From assembly GCA_903820035.1 (NCBI GenBank), contig CAIJFT010000247.1, positions 1 to 37,326 on the forward strand: 37,326 bases of DNA. The letters are read 5' to 3'. Source of the stretch: an uncultured Opitutia bacterium. GTDB taxonomy: Bacteria > Verrucomicrobiota > Verrucomicrobiia > Opitutales > Opitutaceae. Of the stretch, positions 16,858 through 26,154 are shown piece by piece (within the stretch, counting starts at the first letter, position 1; the number at the start of each line of letters is the position of its first letter). The translations under genes were made by a program, and so were the position numbers. A model generated the notes under the pieces. The model searched no databases and was not told the origin of the DNA. It was given only the letters and a program-made list of their open reading frames with translations.

Positions 16858-18906
16858 GTGGTGAGTCCGCGTTACGCCAAGCTACTGGCCGCGGGGCTGA
16901 TCGTGGCGGCCGGGTGGGCGGCGTACTCCGGCAGTTTCACGGGGCCTTTTGTCTTTGACGATCCCTCGTCGATTACGGCCAACCCGACGATCCACCGGCT
17001 CTGGCCGTTGTGGGATGTGCTGGAAACCCCGCGCGCCAACGTGACGGTGCAGGGCCGGCCGGTGCTGAACCTCTCGTTCGCGCTCAACTATGCTTTCGGC
17101 GGGTCGGCGGTTCACGGTTACCATGTCGTGAATTTATGGATTCATCTCGCGGCGGGCCTGACGCTCTTCGGGCTGGTCCGGCGGACGCTCGCGCGGACCG
17201 CGGTCGACGGCGCGAGCGAAATACGGGCGACGGTCTTGGCCTTTGCGGTGGCCGGGTTGTGGACGGTGCATCCCCTGCAGACCGAGTCGGTCACCTACGT
17301 GGTGCAGCGGGCGGAGTCGCTGATGGGGCTTTTCTACCTGCTCACTTTTTACGCCTTCAGCCGCAGTGCGGAGGCGATCGGGGGGCGCGAGCGTCACGGG
17401 TGGGCGTTCGTTTCCGTGCTCGCCTGCTGGGCGGGCATGGCGACCAAGGAGGTGATGGTGTCGGCTCCGGTGCTCGTGTTCCTTTACGACCGGACGTTTC
17501 TCGCGGGCGGTTTTGCGGCGGCGTGGCGGCGGCGGTGGTGGCATTATGTCGCGCTTGGGGCGGGTTGGCTGATCTTGCTGCTCTGCCTGCTGCGCGGCGG
17601 TGGCAATCGCGGCGGCGCGATCGGTCTGGGCAGCGGGGTCGGGTGGTGGACTTACGGCCTGACGCAATTTGAGGCGATCGGCCGTTACCTGCTTTTGTCC
17701 GTGTGGCCGCACCCGCTCGTCTTCGAGTACGGCGCCTTCACCGTGCAGGACCCGACCGAAGTTGTGCCGTGGGCGATGCTGGTGGTTCCGCTGGTGGCGG
17801 GTACGTGCTGGGCGCTGTGGCGGCGACCGGTCGGCGGGTTCCTTGGCTTTTGGTTTTTGGCGCTATTGGCGCCGACGAGCCTCGTGCCGGGCACGAGCCA
17901 GATGATCGTCGAACACCGCATGTACCTGTCGCTCGCGGCCGTGTTGACCGCGTTGGTGGTCGCGTTGCACGCGGCGATTGAACGCCTCGCGCCCGCCACG
18001 GCCCGCCGCGGTGCGGGGCTTTTTCTGGCGGTGATTTTTCCGTTCGGTGTGGCGGCGGTCGGGGTGACGTTCGCGCGGAACGAAGTCTATCGCAGCGAGC
18101 TGAGCCTGTGGTCCGACACGGTGGCGAAGCGCCCGGCCAATCCGATCGCGCACGCGATGCTGGCCGAGGCGCTTCTCGCCGCCGGGCGGAGCGATCCGGC
18201 CCTGGTCCATTTCGAGGCGGCGGTGCGGCTGGATCCGACCTTTTTTGTCGCCCATGAGCGCCTCGGCGAATTGCTGGTCCGGTTGGGGCGGGCAGGGGAG
18301 GCGGAGGTGCACCTCCGGGAGGCGCTGCGCCTGCGGCCGGATTTTGCCGATGCGCACAACCAGCTTGGGCTCCTGTGCGCGGCGACGGGCCGGGCGGAAG
18401 AAGCGGTTGAACGCATCGGGCGGGCGTTGACGCTGAAGCCGGAGTATCCGGAAGCGCACTTCGCGCTGGCCAACACCCTGGCGGGGCTTGACCGCCACCG
18501 GGAGGCGGTCGGGCATTATCAGACGGCGGCGGCATTGCTGCCGGACCATCCGGCCGTCCGCTATAACTGGGCCAATTCGCTGGCAGCGCTCGGGCGTAAT
18601 GAGGAGGCCGTTGCGGGCTACCGCGAGGCCTTGCGCCTCCGTCCGAATCATCCGGCGACCGAGTTCAATCTGGCGAACGCACTGGCGGGTTTACGGCGGG
18701 TGGCGGAGGCGGTGGCTCATTATCAGCGAGCGTTGCAGCTCAAGCCGGACTGGGCGGCGGCGGAATTGAATTTGGGCAGCGCGCTGCTGGAGCTCGGGCG
18801 TGCGGACGAAGCGGAGGCGCATTACGTCGCGGCCTTGCGCTTGGAGCCGCAGATGGCGGAGGCGCGCGCGAGCTTGGCGCGGTTGCGGGCGGTGCGCGTC
18901 CGGTGA
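16858..18906 (+). CDS. TMTC-like polytopic membrane protein with TPR repeats
   Basis: The protein has an N-terminal membrane half (about residues 1-410, roughly ten hydrophobic segments) and a C-terminal TPR half (about 430-682, some seven 34-residue repeats such as DFADAHNQLGLLCAATGRAE). The first extracytoplasmic loop has GPFVFDDPSSITANP with adjacent acids D34-D35, followed by RPVLNLSFALNYAFGG, then HPLQTESVTYVVQRAESLMG at 138-157 and E-H-R at 352-354. This layout matches the TMTC/DUF1736 family, GT-C-fold O-mannosyltransferases in animals; bacterial members are largely uncharacterised. A role in lipid-linked sugar transfer to exported proteins is inferred. The start is uncertain: GTG at 16858 or 16861 gives a short cytoplasmic lead before the first helix, while the frame opens back to 16699. 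Confidence 0.85.
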   Translation: MVSPRYAKLLAAGLIVAAGWAAYSGSFTGPFVFDDPSSITANPTIHRLWPLWDVLETPRANVTVQGRPVLNLSFALNYAFGGSAVHGYHVVNLWIHLAAGLTLFGLVRRTLARTAVDGASEIRATVLAFAVAGLWTVHPLQTESVTYVVQRAESLMGLFYLLTFYAFSRSAEAIGGRERHGWAFVSVLACWAGMATKEVMVSAPVLVFLYDRTFLAGGFAAAWRRRWWHYVALGAGWLILLLCLLRGGGNRGGAIGLGSGVGWWTYGLTQFEAIGRYLLLSVWPHPLVFEYGAFTVQDPTEVVPWAMLVVPLVAGTCWALWRRPVGGFLGFWFLALLAPTSLVPGTSQMIVEHRMYLSLAAVLTALVVALHAAIERLAPATARRGAGLFLAVIFPFGVAAVGVTFARNEVYRSELSLWSDTVAKRPANPIAHAMLAEALLAAGRSDPALVHFEAAVRLDPTFFVAHERLGELLVRLGRAGEAEVHLREALRLRPDFADAHNQLGLLCAATGRAEEAVERIGRALTLKPEYPEAHFALANTLAGLDRHREAVGHYQTAAALLPDHPAVRYNWANSLAALGRNEEAVAGYREALRLRPNHPATEFNLANALAGLRRVAEAVAHYQRALQLKPDWAAAELNLGSALLELGRADEAEAHYVAALRLEPQMAEARASLARLRAVRVR

Positions 18907-19047
18907 CGGACCTGGGCGCGCCACGGCTTCCGGGTTGGTTTGCTCGTCGGCCATCGAAGGGAAACGCCCAGCCGGTCACTTCCGGTCGCGTGCCTTTGGG
19001 TTGATTCCAGGCGCCTGACGCCATTGGGTCGAGTGGCCCGCCGCCCC

Positions 19048-19599
19048 ATGCCCCCCGATAACCCCGAGGAAGTCCGCTGGTTTTCCGATGAGGTGCGTCC
19101 GCACGAGTCGTCGCTGCGGGCCTACCTGCGTGGTTCGTTCCCCACGATCCGGGACGTGGACGATGTCGTCCAGGAGTCGTACCTGCGGGTTTTTCGCGCC
19201 CGGCTGGTCCAGCCCATCGCCTCGGCCAAGGCGTTCCTGTTCAAGGTCGCCCGGCATGTGGCGATCGATGGCGTGCGCCGCGAACGCATTTCGCCGATCG
19301 ATCGTACGCGGGATTTGGCGACGCTGCACGTCATAGCAGAAGGGCCGAGCGCAGCCGAACGGCTCCATCAAAATGAAAAAGTCACGCTGTTGGCCGAAGC
19401 CATTCTGGCTCTCCCGCACCCATGCCAAGCGGTCGTAATCCTGCGCAAGCTGCAAGGGGTGTCGCAACGGGAAGTGGCGGCCCGGCTGGGGCTGACCGAG
19501 AAAGCGGTCGAGGCCCACGTTTCCCGCGGCCTGAAGCGCTGCGAGACGTTTCTCCGCAAGCGGGGCGTGGGTAGTCTTTACGACGATGAGCGCCGATAA
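19048..19599 (+). CDS. ECF sigma factor, FecI-like
   Basis: The ATG at 19048 gives 183 residues, normal for an ECF sigma factor; upstream frame has no protein signal. Region 2 covers about residues 20-90 (PTIRDVDDVVQESYLRVFRA is the conserved core-binding helix, and AKAFLFKVARHVAIDGVRR the -10 recognition helix). Region 4 covers about 120-175, with LPHPCQAVVILRKLQGVSQ and the helix-turn-helix REVAARLGLTEKAVEAHVSR. The stop overlaps the start of the fecR-like gene by 14 bases, implying translational coupling. With that gene and the STN-bearing receptor at 20670 it forms a classic cell-surface signalling trio, so it probably drives the downstream receptor and enzyme genes when the receptor is occupied (inference from Fec/Pup-type systems). 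Confidence 0.92.
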   Translation: MPPDNPEEVRWFSDEVRPHESSLRAYLRGSFPTIRDVDDVVQESYLRVFRARLVQPIASAKAFLFKVARHVAIDGVRRERISPIDRTRDLATLHVIAEGPSAAERLHQNEKVTLLAEAILALPHPCQAVVILRKLQGVSQREVAARLGLTEKAVEAHVSRGLKRCETFLRKRGVGSLYDDERR

Positions 19600-20452
19600 G
19601 GAATCCCCCACGACGCGTACGGCCTTCGACTGGCCGCTCGAAACCGGCGCCACGGCGGCAGTGGTGGTGGAGATTGAGCGTTTGCGCCGGGTGCGGCGGA
19701 CGCGACGGCGGCGCGTCGCGGGGTTGGCCGCAGTCTCGATCCTCGCGGTCACGGGCGCCTGGTTCGGTTTGGAGTTGGGACAGCCGAAGTCCGAGCCGAT
19801 CCTCTCCGCCCTTTCCTCGCGTCGGGTGTTGGCCGACGGATCGGTCGCCGAGCTCAAGCCCGATACGGAGATCGCGGTCGTTTACACGGACTCAACGCGG
19901 GCGGTCTCACTCCTGCGGGGCGTCGCGCATTTCAAGGTGGTGAAGCACGCCAATCGACCCTTCGTGGTGACCGTCGGCGGCATCCAGGTCCGGGCCGTGG
20001 GAACCGCCTTCGAGGTCGATCTTGGCCAAACGTCGATTGCCGTGCAGGTGGATGAGGGCCGGGTCGCCGTGGAGGAGGCGGGGGCGGGCGAACACGCCGT
20101 TCGAACGTATGTCAGCGCGGGAAACCGGGTGGTGGTGGAGCGGCCGCATCCGCCGGCCACGGTCGCCCTGGCCACGGCTTCCGCGCTGCCGGCCGCGGGG
20201 CCCGTTGCCCAGCCCGGGCAATCGATCCCGCGGCTGGATCTGGCGGCGACGCCCCTGGCGGAGGTCGTGGTCATCTTTAATCGGTACAGCGGCAAGCGGC
20301 TCGTGCTGGCAGACCCGGCCCTCGGCGCGGTGCAATTGAGCGGTGTGCTGCGGGCGGACAATCTCGATGCCCTGCTAAAATTGCTGACGGCCCATTATGG
20401 CATCACGCCCGAAATCCATGGGAACGAAATCGTGTTGGGCCGCGGGCCGTGA
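19586..20452 (+). CDS. FecR-like anti-sigma factor / signal transducer
   Basis: 288 residues. A short cytoplasmic arm (1-42, Arg-rich at 32-43) should hold the sigma factor; a transmembrane helix lies at about 44-62; the FecR periplasmic domain follows at about 75-170 (RRVLADGSVAELKPDTEIAV, HFKVVKHANRPFVVTVGGI, VRAVGTAFEVDL). The C-terminal part (about 220-286) is an STN-like or FecR C-terminal domain (RLDLAATPLAEVVVIFNRYS, ending EIVLGRGP) that resembles the STN domain of the receptor encoded next. The family transfers the signal from an occupied outer-membrane receptor to its ECF sigma factor. The ATG at 19586 overlaps the sigma gene by 14 bases. The cytoplasmic arm is short compared with Escherichia coli FecR, and no tryptophan-rich motif was found beyond W16. 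Confidence 0.9.
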   Translation: MSADKESPTTRTAFDWPLETGATAAVVVEIERLRRVRRTRRRRVAGLAAVSILAVTGAWFGLELGQPKSEPILSALSSRRVLADGSVAELKPDTEIAVVYTDSTRAVSLLRGVAHFKVVKHANRPFVVTVGGIQVRAVGTAFEVDLGQTSIAVQVDEGRVAVEEAGAGEHAVRTYVSAGNRVVVERPHPPATVALATASALPAAGPVAQPGQSIPRLDLAATPLAEVVVIFNRYSGKRLVLADPALGAVQLSGVLRADNLDALLKLLTAHYGITPEIHGNEIVLGRGP

Positions 20453-20669
20453 GGCCGGTTCGGCGCGGGAGGTTGGATTTTGGGCCTCTGGGTGGCGGCT
20501 CGGATCGGCCGGGGTCGTTCGCGGTTCTGCTTTGGAGGGGGGCGAACCGTTTCCGTGTTTTAGCGACATTCGGGTCATGGCCTTTTTTCTGCGGGATTCG
20601 GCGGGGTGAATCGTCTCAACTGGAAGGCCAACCGGCCAAACCTTGGTCCTTAACCCCTTTACTTTGACT
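20453..20669. promoter_or_regulatory. Likely promoter region of the STN receptor gene
   Basis: The 217 bases between the anti-sigma gene and the receptor start contain no gene and a lower-GC part from about 20540 to the start codon. In signalling trios the receptor gene is normally transcribed from a promoter recognised by the adjacent ECF sigma factor, and this is the only gap large enough. No -35/-10 pair could be assigned with confidence. Confidence 0.4.
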
Positions 20670-23600
20670 ATGAATAACCGGCTCGGTGGCATTGTGTTCT
20701 TAATCGGGCTTGCCCTTGGTGTGCTGCGTGGGACGGCGGCGGAGCCGACCGCGCGCGCCATTTCGATTTCCGCAGGGGAGGCGGTCGTCACGCTCAAGCA
20801 GTTATCGGCGCAATCGGGCGCCGAGGTCGTCTTTGCCACGAGTGCGGCAAAAAACGTGACGACGAACGCGGTGCAAGGCCGTTACTCCGCCCTGCAGGCG
20901 GCCACCAGCATGCTGACCGGGACCGGGCTTGCCGCCGCGCAGGATGAAAAGACGGGGGCCATCGTCATCGCCCGGCGGCTCGCGGTTCCCGCGGAAGCGG
21001 CGGGCGCGGGTCGCGTCGAACGCGAGGTCGTCCAATTGAACCCCTTCGAGGTTTCGGCCGGCCGGGACAACAGCTACGGCGCCCTTAATTCCAATTCGAT
21101 CACTTCGTTCACGACGGAGCTGAACAAGCTGCCGGTGAGCGCGGACATCTTCGACCAGACGTTCATGAACGATCTCGGCGTGATGAGCGTGGAGGAGATG
21201 GTGCAGGGCTTTGCCGCCGGCGCCGCGGTTTCATCCTCCAGTCCGGCCACGAGTGCCTCCACCCAGCAACAGTACGATCGCAACGGCTCCGCGTTGTCGC
21301 TGCGCGGTCTCGCCGCGACGTCGATTCTCCGCAACGGCTTTTATCCCGCCGCGCTCACCGGCGTCGGCTACACGACGAATTTCGACCTGCAACAAGTCGA
21401 AGTGATCTCCGGTCCCCAGTCGCTCCTTTACGGCGCCGGCGGTGGTGGCGGCGTGGTGAACTACATTTCCAAGCAGGCGAAGTTCAATTCTTCGCTGTCG
21501 GGGGAAGTTAAGTTCCAAGTCGACCAGTACGGGAAGAAGATGGGAACGGCCGACTTTAATCTGGGCGGTAAGCAGCTGGCGGTACGCATGGCGTTCATCA
21601 ATCAACAGGTCGGCGGACGCCGGTTGTTCATCGGCGGTCCGCTGGTCGGCGGCTATGTACAGGTCGCCGCCCGGCCGGTGCGGAACACGACGGTGCGCGT
21701 GGAATATGAAAAGACCTCGTGGAGCCGGATCAGCAACACCGATAACACCCTGACCGCCCTCAGCACCGCGAACGATGCCCGCAACGGGCAGTCGCTGCAT
21801 TATCTGCTGGCGACCAATCAGATCAACGCCGCCGCCAACGGCGCCCCCAGCGGGGCCGGCGTGATCGCCAACGGCAAGATCGACTGGGAGAATGTGGACT
21901 CCTTCGGCAGCGCGATGATCGGCGAACTCACGCGCAGTCAGTTTGTGACGGCGCAGATCGAGACGGTCTGGACGCCCTGGCTGTCCACGCGCATCGCCGG
22001 CGGCTACACCACCCGTTACAACAAGAAACTCGGCAACGGCGGCGTCGACTTCCTGGCGCCCAACGCCGCGGGCAATCCGCTCGGGGGCTGGGCGATGGAT
22101 TTCAAGAGCTCGGTCACCACCTCCTCGGCGCTGTGGGGGGGGAGCCAAGCGAAGAACCTCCGGGTCTCGGCGTTGTTGAGCAACGACCTGTTCGGAGGTC
22201 GCGCCAAGAGCCAGACCGTGTTCGGCGGCGATTTCACCGGCAGTGCCGCCGCCTCCTCGGGACTCTATTACGTCGCCGCAGACGCCAACTTCAATCCGGT
22301 CAACACCGGGCAGGCGACCAACAACGGCTTCAGCAACATCCCCGTGGTCTACTGGCCGGTCGCCAACGGGCCCAGCAAGTATCCTCTGATCGGCTACGAC
22401 GGCAGCAAGATCACGATCGCGGGCAAAAACTACGTGCAGGTCCCGACCAACGCGCCGGTCGCCGGCCTGGTTTCACCCAGCAATCCCCTCGGTCTGACGG
22501 GGAACTCCACCGGTTCCTGGCGCCCGACCCACGGCAATCAGAAGGGGGTTTATCTGGCCAACTTCACCAACTGGCTGGATGGCCGGCTGACCACGCTCGT
22601 CGGGGCGCGCCTGAGCCGTGTGTACACCCTGTTGTCGACGGAGAATAACTCGCGCACGCAACCCAGCCTGAACTCCATCAGTCAGGAGACCGGCAAGGAC
22701 TTCAGTGCCGGCGCCAACTTCCGGCTGCTGTCCTGGTTACGGCCCTACGTGCAATTCTCCGACTCGTTCAGCCCGCCCGCGGCCCTCAACCGCGATCCCT
22801 ACGGCGCCGCGCAAAACCCCTCCAAGGCGGTTGGAACGGAAGCCGGCATCAAGGTCACCAATCAGGACGGAACCTTGTCGGGTTCGGTCGGGGTTTACCG
22901 CACGAACGCCCAGAATGAGCAGACGTCGTTCTCCGTGAACATCACCGGTTTTATCAACCCGGTCGGCTTGAACGGCCGCCTCGGGGGCTCGCCCAGCAAC
23001 TGGATCAACGTCGACCGGAAGTCGGAGGGCCTGCAGGCCACCTTCACGGCGAATCCGCAGCCCAATTGGCGCATGCGCGTTTCCGGCAGCTGGCAGCACG
23101 CCACGAATCAGAGCAACAACAGCTTCGCCCAAGTGTATAACGATCAGTTCTACGCGAACAACCTCGGGCAGGTGACCTACAAGGATGGCGCCGTGGTCTA
23201 CGTGAGCTCCACCGGCACGCGTGCCACCGTCTCCACCGCCGGTACGGTCGGGGCCGTGCCGCTCACCCTCACCATGATGGGGACCCCTGGTAACCTCTAC
23301 TACGCGAATCAAGGTGCGGTGCATGGCGCGATCAACGCGTCGTCCGGCGCGGCCACGATCCTCAACGCCCTGAGCGATCCGCAGGTGGCGCAACACGGGC
23401 CGATTCTGACCGGCGCCGTCGGTTTGCCGATTGCCCAGATGCAGATCAAACCGAGCTTCACCCCGGTGGGTACGATCCCGATCATGACCAGCGGCGACCA
23501 GGTGCAGGGCTACCCGCAGATCGCGGTGAACTATGAGTCGGTGTACACCTTTGACCGCGGTCCCTTGAAGGGGCTCCGGGCCGGCGGCGCGTTCCAAGGC

Positions 23601-23888
23601 ATGTGGAAATACTCCGCGTTCTATTATTATCCGGTCGGCCTCAGCAACAACCCGACCAACCGGGCGCTCTATGCGTGGCCCACGCGCACGCTGTTCACCG
23701 GCATTTTCGGCTACGACTGGGCGTACCGGCGCTACCGGATTTCCCATCAGCTGAACGTGAACAACGTATTCAACCATTATCACATCGTGATCATCCCGAA
23801 TTACATCAACGGTTGGGCGGGCCCGAACAACGCGACGTTTGACACGCAGCCGCGCAGCTACGTCTTCTCGACGCGCGTCAGCTTCTAG
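20670..23888 (+). CDS. TonB-dependent transducer with STN domain (TBDR3)
   Basis: The ATG at 20670 starts a signal peptide (residues 1-24); the protein has 1072 residues. An STN signalling domain lies at about 26-101 (ISISAGEAVVTLKQLSAQSG, SMLTGTGLAA, AIVIARR). The motif V-V-Q-L-N-P-F-E-V at 110-118, immediately after STN, is the probable TonB box. The plug follows (YGALNSNSITSFTTELNK; LSLRGLAATSILRNGFYPA; GPQSLLYGAGGGGGVVNYIS) and the barrel ends FSTRVSF with C-terminal Phe. It is the only receptor here with an STN domain, which fits its place after the sigma/anti-sigma pair. It is in the same subfamily as the receptor at 2281-5211. Enzymes downstream suggest a glycan or oligosaccharide ligand (inference). 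Confidence 0.94.
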   Translation: MNNRLGGIVFLIGLALGVLRGTAAEPTARAISISAGEAVVTLKQLSAQSGAEVVFATSAAKNVTTNAVQGRYSALQAATSMLTGTGLAAAQDEKTGAIVIARRLAVPAEAAGAGRVEREVVQLNPFEVSAGRDNSYGALNSNSITSFTTELNKLPVSADIFDQTFMNDLGVMSVEEMVQGFAAGAAVSSSSPATSASTQQQYDRNGSALSLRGLAATSILRNGFYPAALTGVGYTTNFDLQQVEVISGPQSLLYGAGGGGGVVNYISKQAKFNSSLSGEVKFQVDQYGKKMGTADFNLGGKQLAVRMAFINQQVGGRRLFIGGPLVGGYVQVAARPVRNTTVRVEYEKTSWSRISNTDNTLTALSTANDARNGQSLHYLLATNQINAAANGAPSGAGVIANGKIDWENVDSFGSAMIGELTRSQFVTAQIETVWTPWLSTRIAGGYTTRYNKKLGNGGVDFLAPNAAGNPLGGWAMDFKSSVTTSSALWGGSQAKNLRVSALLSNDLFGGRAKSQTVFGGDFTGSAAASSGLYYVAADANFNPVNTGQATNNGFSNIPVVYWPVANGPSKYPLIGYDGSKITIAGKNYVQVPTNAPVAGLVSPSNPLGLTGNSTGSWRPTHGNQKGVYLANFTNWLDGRLTTLVGARLSRVYTLLSTENNSRTQPSLNSISQETGKDFSAGANFRLLSWLRPYVQFSDSFSPPAALNRDPYGAAQNPSKAVGTEAGIKVTNQDGTLSGSVGVYRTNAQNEQTSFSVNITGFINPVGLNGRLGGSPSNWINVDRKSEGLQATFTANPQPNWRMRVSGSWQHATNQSNNSFAQVYNDQFYANNLGQVTYKDGAVVYVSSTGTRATVSTAGTVGAVPLTLTMMGTPGNLYYANQGAVHGAINASSGAATILNALSDPQVAQHGPILTGAVGLPIAQMQIKPSFTPVGTIPIMTSGDQVQGYPQIAVNYESVYTFDRGPLKGLRAGGAFQGMWKYSAFYYYPVGLSNNPTNRALYAWPTRTLFTGIFGYDWAYRRYRISHQLNVNNVFNHYHIVIIPNYINGWAGPNNATFDTQPRSYVFSTRVSF

Positions 23889-23943
23889 GTTCAACCCCGG
23901 ATAACCTGATCTGCCTTCGTCGCTCCGCGCCCCTTCATCGACC

Positions 23944-25188
23944 ATGAGTGATCCCCGCGGCACGCCGCTCCCCACCGCGCCGCAAAATTCGGTGAGCGCT
24001 CCGCCCCGCCTCCTGTCGGTCGACGCCCTGCGCGGCTTCGACATGTTTTGGATCATCGGCGGCGAGGAAGTGGCGAAGGCGCTGCAGCCGCTGAGCGACG
24101 GCGCGGTGCTCACCGCGTTCGTCACGCAGTTGAAGCATGTCGAGTGGCAGGGCTTCCGTTTCTTCGACGCGATCTTCCCCCTGTTTCTTTTTTTGGTGGG
24201 CGTTTCGATCGTGCTCTCGTTCGAGCGCCAACGCGCGACCCTCGGTCGCGGGGCCGCACTGGTGCGGATTGCACGGCGCAGCGTGCTGTTGTTCGCCCTC
24301 GGGATTTTTTACTACGGCGGAATCACGCGGACCTGGCCGGATGTGCAGATCCTCGGAGTGTTGCCGCGCATCGCCCTGTGTTACTTTTTTGCCGCGTCGC
24401 TGTATGTGCTGGTGCCGCGCAAAGGCATTGTGGTCGCGGCCGTGCTGTGCCTCGCGGGCTACTGGGCGGCGATGACGTTCGTGCCGTTTCCCGACGTCAA
24501 TCTGGCGCACGGCACCGTCGGGAAGCGCGGCAGTCAGGCCGATGTGAAACCCGCCTCGGTTTTGACGGCGGGAGTGACGACCACGGTGCGGGGCACGTTT
24601 GAAGAGGGCCGCAACCTCGCGCACTACGTGGATTTTCGCCTGCTGCCGGGCAAGAAGCGGAATTTGCATTACACCAACGAAGGACTTTTGAGCACGGTGC
24701 CCGCGGTCGCCACGACCCTGTTCGGCATCATGGCGGGTTGGCTGCTGACAAGTCAGCGGTGGAGCGGGCGGCAGAAAGTGGCGTGGCTGCTGGGGGCGGG
24801 GGCCGTGGCAATCGGGTTGGGCCTCCTGTGGGGCCTGCAGTTCCCCGTCATCAAACGGCTCTGGACTTCGTCGTTCTGTCTGGTGGCGAGCGGCTTTGCC
24901 GCGATGCTGCTGGGCGTCTTCTACCTCGTGGTGGATGTGTGGTGCTGGCGGAAGTGGTGCACGCCGTTCCTGTGGATCGGCTCGAATGCCCTGACCGTTT
25001 ATCTGGCGGTCAACCTCGTCGATTTCGATGCGATCGCCGCCCGCTTCGTAGGCGGCGACTTGAAGGCTTATCTCGAACTGCAGCTCGCAAAGGGGAGCGG
25101 CGGACTCCTGATTGCCGCCATCGGGCTGCTCCTGCCGGTGTTGCTCGTGCGCTTTCTCTACCAGCGCAGGATCTTCATTCGCCTGTGA
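23944..25188 (+). CDS. NagX/HGSNAT-like membrane acetyltransferase (DUF5009 type)
   Basis: 414 residues with about ten hydrophobic segments. The N-terminus RLLSVDALRGFDMFWIIGG and the loop KHVEWQGFRFFDAIFPLFLF (H65, W68, D75, P79) are hallmarks of the DUF5009/heparan-alpha-glucosaminide N-acetyltransferase group. WIGSNALTVYL near residue 347 is the other conserved element. The human homologue uses acetyl-CoA to acetylate terminal glucosamine of heparan sulfate across a membrane; bacterial NagX-like proteins are linked to amino-sugar use. The role here is probably acylation of an imported amino sugar, but other acyl acceptors are possible. The gene is 55 bases after the receptor and 28 before the lyase gene, so co-transcription is likely. 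Confidence 0.87.
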   Translation: MSDPRGTPLPTAPQNSVSAPPRLLSVDALRGFDMFWIIGGEEVAKALQPLSDGAVLTAFVTQLKHVEWQGFRFFDAIFPLFLFLVGVSIVLSFERQRATLGRGAALVRIARRSVLLFALGIFYYGGITRTWPDVQILGVLPRIALCYFFAASLYVLVPRKGIVVAAVLCLAGYWAAMTFVPFPDVNLAHGTVGKRGSQADVKPASVLTAGVTTTVRGTFEEGRNLAHYVDFRLLPGKKRNLHYTNEGLLSTVPAVATTLFGIMAGWLLTSQRWSGRQKVAWLLGAGAVAIGLGLLWGLQFPVIKRLWTSSFCLVASGFAAMLLGVFYLVVDVWCWRKWCTPFLWIGSNALTVYLAVNLVDFDAIAARFVGGDLKAYLELQLAKGSGGLLIAAIGLLLPVLLVRFLYQRRIFIRL

Positions 25189-25216
25189 ACGCACCCCTCG
25201 GCCGGTTCTTCGCGCG

Positions 25217-26116
25217 ATGAGAGGCGTACCGCTCGCGGGTAGATTCTGGGGTACGGTCGCCCTCGTCGCGTGCGGGCTCGGTCTCCCGGTTTTGAGCCGA
25301 GGCACAGCGGCAGAGCGACACCTGACCGCGAAACAGGTGTTTGAATCCAAGGAGGTCGTGATTTTCCACGACGACTTTCGGAGCGGTGGCTTGGAGAAGT
25401 GGAATCTGTCCGAGGACGATCGTTATCGTCTGGGGCGGGCGGATCCGGAACGCCTGCGGGTCCAGGGCGCGCCCGGTTTGGCCGGGGACCGGAAGGCGGT
25501 CCGGTTTTCCGTCCCGCGGGCGGCGGACTCGTTCCGCGCCGAACTCTCGCTGCCGAGCGAGCAGGGATTCAACGAGCGCTGGTATGGCGAGAGTCTGCTG
25601 GTGCCGGAGGACTGGGTTTTCGATGCCGCCAAGGGCCATGACATTGTCATGCAGTGGCACGCGGTTCCGGGAAACGGCCGCGCGACCTATCCCAACTTGG
25701 CGATCTCAATCCAGGACTCGCATTGGTTCATCCAGCAGAATTTTGGCGCCACCGAGCGCAAAGCCACCCGGGTAAAACGAAAACTGGATGAGCCGGTGCG
25801 GCGGGGCGCTTGGTTGGCGTGGGTGGTCCACGCGAAATGGTCGCCGCGGGACGACGGGCTGATTGAGATCTGGTTGGACGGCAAACGCGTCGTGGAAATC
25901 AAGGGCCCGAATGTTTACACGACCATCGGGGTCGAATATACGCCGTATCTTAAAACCGGCATCTATCATCCCGCGTGGCATCTGGACGTACCGGCGAAAC
26001 GCGCGGCGTTCGCCCAGGAAGTACCGACGGTCACCAGCAAGGTGGTGTGGGTCGCCGAGGTGCGCATCGGCCGTGCCCAGGCGACCTATGCGGATGTGGT
26101 CCCCCGGCTGAAGTAG
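25217..26116 (+). CDS. Secreted polysaccharide lyase, heparinase-I fold (PF14099 type)
   Basis: The ATG at 25217 gives 299 residues with a signal peptide at 1-31. The beta-jelly-roll lyase pattern is clear: VIFHDDFRSGGLEKW near 48-62, DSFRAELSL (R107), ERWYGESLLVPEDW at 120-133, MQWHAVPG with Q146 and H148, GAWLAWVVHAKWSP at 197-210, IEIWLDGKRV at 216-225, and YLKTGIYHPAW at 244-254. K246 and Y250 keep the spacing of the catalytic Lys and Tyr I recall from Bacteroides heparinase I. Such enzymes cleave uronate-containing glycans by beta-elimination; members act on heparin, glucuronan and others, so the substrate is open. Location next to a heparan-type acetyltransferase homologue makes an amino-sugar/uronate glycan attractive. 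Confidence 0.85.
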   Translation: MRGVPLAGRFWGTVALVACGLGLPVLSRGTAAERHLTAKQVFESKEVVIFHDDFRSGGLEKWNLSEDDRYRLGRADPERLRVQGAPGLAGDRKAVRFSVPRAADSFRAELSLPSEQGFNERWYGESLLVPEDWVFDAAKGHDIVMQWHAVPGNGRATYPNLAISIQDSHWFIQQNFGATERKATRVKRKLDEPVRRGAWLAWVVHAKWSPRDDGLIEIWLDGKRVVEIKGPNVYTTIGVEYTPYLKTGIYHPAWHLDVPAKRAAFAQEVPTVTSKVVWVAEVRIGRAQATYADVVPRLK

Positions 26117-26154
26117 CCGCGCCGTCACGGGCCAACCGCGGGGAATGCCGCGTG

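Noticed and set aside
20540-20669. Possible ECF-type promoter before the STN receptor
   Set aside because: Several GAAC- and CGT-like strings occur, but none stands out with proper spacing and there is no second target in the window to compare.
22737-24125. Minus-strand open frame of 462 codons across the end of the STN receptor and start of the acetyltransferase
   Set aside because: It spans two well-supported genes and the gap between them and shows no recognisable protein feature.
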